From positions 161,409-225,408 of the forward strand of contig DAOUEL010000064.1 in NCBI GenBank assembly GCA_034430595.1: DNA of 64,000 nucleotides. The letters are read 5' to 3'. The position numbers and the translations under genes are program-made. Every line of letters starts with the position of its first letter. Position 1 is the first letter of the stretch. The DNA comes from E44-bin32 sp034430595. GTDB lineage: Bacteria > Chloroflexota > Anaerolineae > Anaerolineales > E44-bin32. The notes below the pieces were generated by a model that saw nothing but the letters and a program-made list of their open reading frames with translations, searched no databases and was not told the origin of the DNA. Below, in pieces: positions 62,139 through 64,000 of this stretch.

Positions 62139-63413
62139 TTATTCACTGAGATAATCAACCAGCTTACGCCTGTGTGTCGGATGGCGCAGTCGACTCAAGG
62201 CTTGGGCTTCAATCTGCCGGACACGTTCCCGCGTGACGCCCATTTTGCGCCCCACTTCTTCCAGGGTATAGCTCTGTCCATCGAGCAGCCCGTACCGTAG
62301 CTGCAGGATCCGGACTTCACGAGGCGGCAAAGTATTCAAGACCTCCCGTAAATCCTCGCGCAGCAGGTTCTGCGTTACGACCTGGACTGGAGCGGGAGAT
62401 TCTTCATCCTGGATGAAGTCGCCCAGAACAGAATCGTCCTCCTCGTCGGTCGGTGTTTCCAGTGAAAGCGGCCTTCGGGCAACCTGAATCATGTTCTCCA
62501 CCTTCTTTGGAGATACATCCAGCACCAGGGCTAGTTCCTCGGTTGAAGGTTCACGCCCGTAATTTTGCGTCAGCTGGTGAGATACCCGCAGAAGTCTGTT
62601 GATTTGATCGCCCATATGGACCGGGACGCGAATCGTACGCCCCTGGTCCGCAATTGCCCGGGTAACAGCCTGGCGTATCCACCAGGTAGCATAGGTTGAA
62701 AATTTGTGCCCACGGCGATAATCGAATTTCTTAGCCGCGCGAATGAGTCCGATGTTTCCTTCCTGGATCAAATCCAGGAACGGCACCCCGCGCCCCATAT
62801 ATTTTTTCGCGACGCTGATTACGAGTCGGGAATTTGCAGTGATCAAATGCTCACGGGCAGCCCAGCCATCTTCGATCTCACGCTGCAGAGCCGATCGTTT
62901 GGTGGGATAAACATAGCTGGCGGCCAGTTCTTCCCGAGCTTCACGCCCACGTTCAATTCGTTTCGCCAGGGAAACCTCTTCCGGTGCTGTTAAAAGTGGG
63001 ACTTTCCCAACTTCTTTCAGGTATAGACCGACCGTATCATCGGCGTCGATCGTTGAGAGCACACTTTGCTCAAGCTCGAGTTCTCGTTCTTCAGCACTGG
63101 AAAGCTCCGCCGAAGCTTCGCTGTGATCGTCTTCATCGAGACTTTGATCAAGGACATTTATGCCAGCTGCCATCAACGCAGCATAGGTGTCATCGAGTTG
63201 ATCCAGGTCGCGCTCGGCTTCGGGGAAGATTGAGAGAATCTCATCCAGTGTGACGAATCCGCGCTCTTTGCCCTGCTCGATCAACTGCTCGATCTGGGGA
63301 TTCTCGACTTCAGCTTCCGCGTGGGTATCTGCGAAGGAATCTTCCGCGAGCACCCCTACGACGCTGCCATTGGGTTTTTTCTTGCTTTCTTGTTTCGATC
63401 TATGTTTGGTCAA
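62139..63413 (-). CDS. sigA: primary RNA polymerase sigma factor (RpoD/SigA)
   Basis: 424 residues from a TTG start with GGAAGGG four bases upstream. A region 1.1-like acidic N terminus is followed by region 1.2 (DTVGLYLKEVGKVPLLTAPEEV), region 2 (FLDLIQEGNIGLIRAAKKFDYR, FSTYATWWIRQAVTRAIADQ), region 3 and region 4 (LEEVGRKMGVTRERVRQIE). Complete housekeeping sigma, recognising -10/-35 promoters like those listed in this window. Confidence 0.96.
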   Translation of the reverse strand: MTKHRSKQESKKKPNGSVVGVLAEDSFADTHAEAEVENPQIEQLIEQGKERGFVTLDEILSIFPEAERDLDQLDDTYAALMAAGINVLDQSLDEDDHSEASAELSSAEERELELEQSVLSTIDADDTVGLYLKEVGKVPLLTAPEEVSLAKRIERGREAREELAASYVYPTKRSALQREIEDGWAAREHLITANSRLVISVAKKYMGRGVPFLDLIQEGNIGLIRAAKKFDYRRGHKFSTYATWWIRQAVTRAIADQGRTIRVPVHMGDQINRLLRVSHQLTQNYGREPSTEELALVLDVSPKKVENMIQVARRPLSLETPTDEEDDSVLGDFIQDEESPAPVQVVTQNLLREDLREVLNTLPPREVRILQLRYGLLDGQSYTLEEVGRKMGVTRERVRQIEAQALSRLRHPTHRRKLVDYLSE

Positions 63414-63430
63414 TACACCCTTCCGTTTCC

Positions 63431-63459
63431 AGCATACTTCGAATAGAGAGCGACATCAA
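63431..63459 (-). promoter_or_regulatory. sigA proximal promoter (P2)
   Basis: TTGATG (63454-63459), 17-base spacer, TATGCT (63431-63436). Start near 63424, about ten bases before the TTG codon. Confidence 0.55.
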
Positions 63460-63616
63460 GCCAGTGCCATGAGCATCTGGCACTTGTAGACTCTTCTTGG
63501 GCTCTCGTCTGCAGGTTCTTATTCGGGAACCCGAACGGTGATTTCCGTGGCGAAGACTTGAGCGAGGTGGTCGATATCTATCCGTTTGTCACTTCAGCCA
63601 TGGCACGGCATGAAAC

Positions 63617-63653
63617 AAAAAACACGGCAGCCATAAGAGCAAGGCGGCACGTG
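63617..63653 (-). terminator. leader terminator upstream of sigA
   Basis: Minus-strand hairpin with CACG/CGTG and GCCGCC/GGCTGC arms (one mismatch, one bulge), ten-base loop, followed by T6. It lies 36 bases downstream of the distal promoter start, so it could yield a ~70-base RNA or attenuate sigA. Confidence 0.6.
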
Positions 63654-63695
63654 CTCAACCGGAGCTGGCTTGATAGAGTGCTAACCTCGGAGAAC

Positions 63696-63724
63696 AATAT
63701 ACATAATTGACGAGTGCGAGTCAA
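63696..63724 (-). promoter_or_regulatory. sigA distal promoter (P1)
   Basis: TTGACT (63719-63724), 17-base spacer, TATATT (63696-63701). The inverted repeat ATTGAC-N8-GTCAAT (63706-63725) overlaps the -35 and may be an operator. Between this promoter and P2 no coding sequence was found. Confidence 0.65.
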
Positions 63725-63758
63725 TAAGCAATTTTCCTATGTCATCTAAACTTTATAA

Positions 63759-63811
63759 GTGAACTGTTTAAACCTGAAAGGTGAACCATATAAACTTGAA
63801 AAGTGGACACC
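63759..63811 (+). repeat. 22-base tandem repeats at a probable IS end
   Basis: Two full copies of a 22-base unit (63759-63780, 63781-63802; 17 of 22 identical) starting GTGAAC and a partial third starting GTGGAC. The region is AT-rich compared with its surroundings. Arrays of this type are bound by transposases at element ends. Confidence 0.6.
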
Positions 63812-63859
63812 TGAGATAATTGCAGAAAATTCTGCACCTGTTAGATTTCTCCTTCCAAA

Positions 63860-64000
63860 ATGGAGAAATCAATGGACCAGCTTCACAGGCGTCTTACCGA
63901 CGAACAGATTAGAGTTCTACTTAAAAGCTACTGCTTGGGGAAAATGAGCCGAGCCCAGTTTCAGGAAATGTTGGGGGTAGGCAAGACCCGATTCTTTGCC
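63860..64000 (+). CDS. transposase/integrase N-terminus, cut by the window edge
   Basis: 47 codons from ATG 63860, open to the end of the window: helical residues with LTDEQIRVLLKSYCLGKMS and QFQEMLGVGKTRFF, a helix-turn-helix layout as in the DNA-binding end of many IS transposases. The upstream tandem repeats and AT-rich composition support a mobile element. Family (IS21/IS481-like) cannot be fixed from this fragment. Confidence 0.55.
   Translation, partial: MEKSMDQLHRRLTDEQIRVLLKSYCLGKMSRAQFQEMLGVGKTRFFA

Noticed and set aside
63675..63683. GAGTGCTAA, one arm of a CIRCE (HrcA) operator upstream of sigA
   Set aside because: The matching TTAGCACTC arm nine bases away is absent on either side.
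63759..63947. 62-residue frame at the right end
   Set aside because: It runs through the 22-base tandem repeats and overlaps, in another frame, the more convincing transposase-like frame from 63860.
1..64000. CRISPR array, prophage, integron or rRNA operon
   Set aside because: No regularly spaced repeats, phage structural genes, attC sites or rRNA sequences were seen.

Overview
The window is a gene-dense stretch of bacterial chromosome (about 55% GC by eye). Gene content points to a Chloroflexota, probably Anaerolineae-like, organism with one membrane: a Tad/Flp pilus locus without an outer-membrane secretin, many small Thr/Pro-rich surface proteins, a T-box in front of valS, and a large set of GT-C type membrane glycosyltransferases. 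This assignment is inference from gene content; no rRNA or tRNA gene is present.

Layout. 0.15-5.4 kb (minus): a cell-wall beta-lactamase-like hydrolase, a CPBP-family membrane protease gene split by one in-frame amber codon, and valS behind a complete T-box leader. 5.5-12.1 kb: a large multi-pass sensor kinase (minus), diverging from an overlapping operon of a receiver-ParA fusion, a sirtuin and a GAF histidine kinase (plus). 12.1-13.8 kb: mutL (minus). 13.9-19.2 kb (plus): small membrane proteins, a HAD phosphatase, a lone CoA-transferase subunit, and three envelope proteases (S41, YugP-like, HtrA). 19.2-25.3 kb (plus): mgtE behind a structured leader, followed by a lipid kinase, a YdjC/ChbG deacetylase and a methyltransferase, then trmI, a zinc-ribbon protein and a Nudix hydrolase, closed by a strong bidirectional terminator. 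25.3-26.6 kb (minus): ribosomal protein bL25/CTC and a repeat-built tail-anchored protein. 26.8-31.6 kb (plus): a secreted protein, pth and mfd. 31.6-36.5 kb (minus): folC-lon-lipoprotein. 36.6-40.0 kb (plus): a phnDCE-type ABC importer with an unusually enlarged permease. 40.1 kb: an HNH protein. 40.6-43.1 kb (minus): hpf, comF and an unknown GT-A-like protein. 43.1-49.4 kb (minus): tadC, tadB, tadA, cpaE, cpaB and a 48-residue Flp pilin. 49.6-51.3 kb (minus): a DegS/DegU-like pair. 51.4-62.1 kb: seven polytopic GT-C-like proteins. 62.1-63.7 kb (minus): the main sigma factor, with two promoters and a leader terminator. 63.75-64 kb: the left end of a probable insertion sequence.

How the parts may work together. 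Envelope biology dominates: pilus assembly, membrane glycosylation, surface proteases, Mg2+ uptake coupled to lipid-head enzymes, and several two-component systems. Housekeeping genes (valS, mutL, pth, mfd, lon, folC, sigA) are interspersed. The strongest candidates for something undescribed are the mgtE leader RNA, which shows mutually exclusive base-pairing that can hide the ribosome binding site; the receiver-ParA/sirtuin/kinase operon; and the PhnE fusion with an extra membrane domain and an Ig-like insert.
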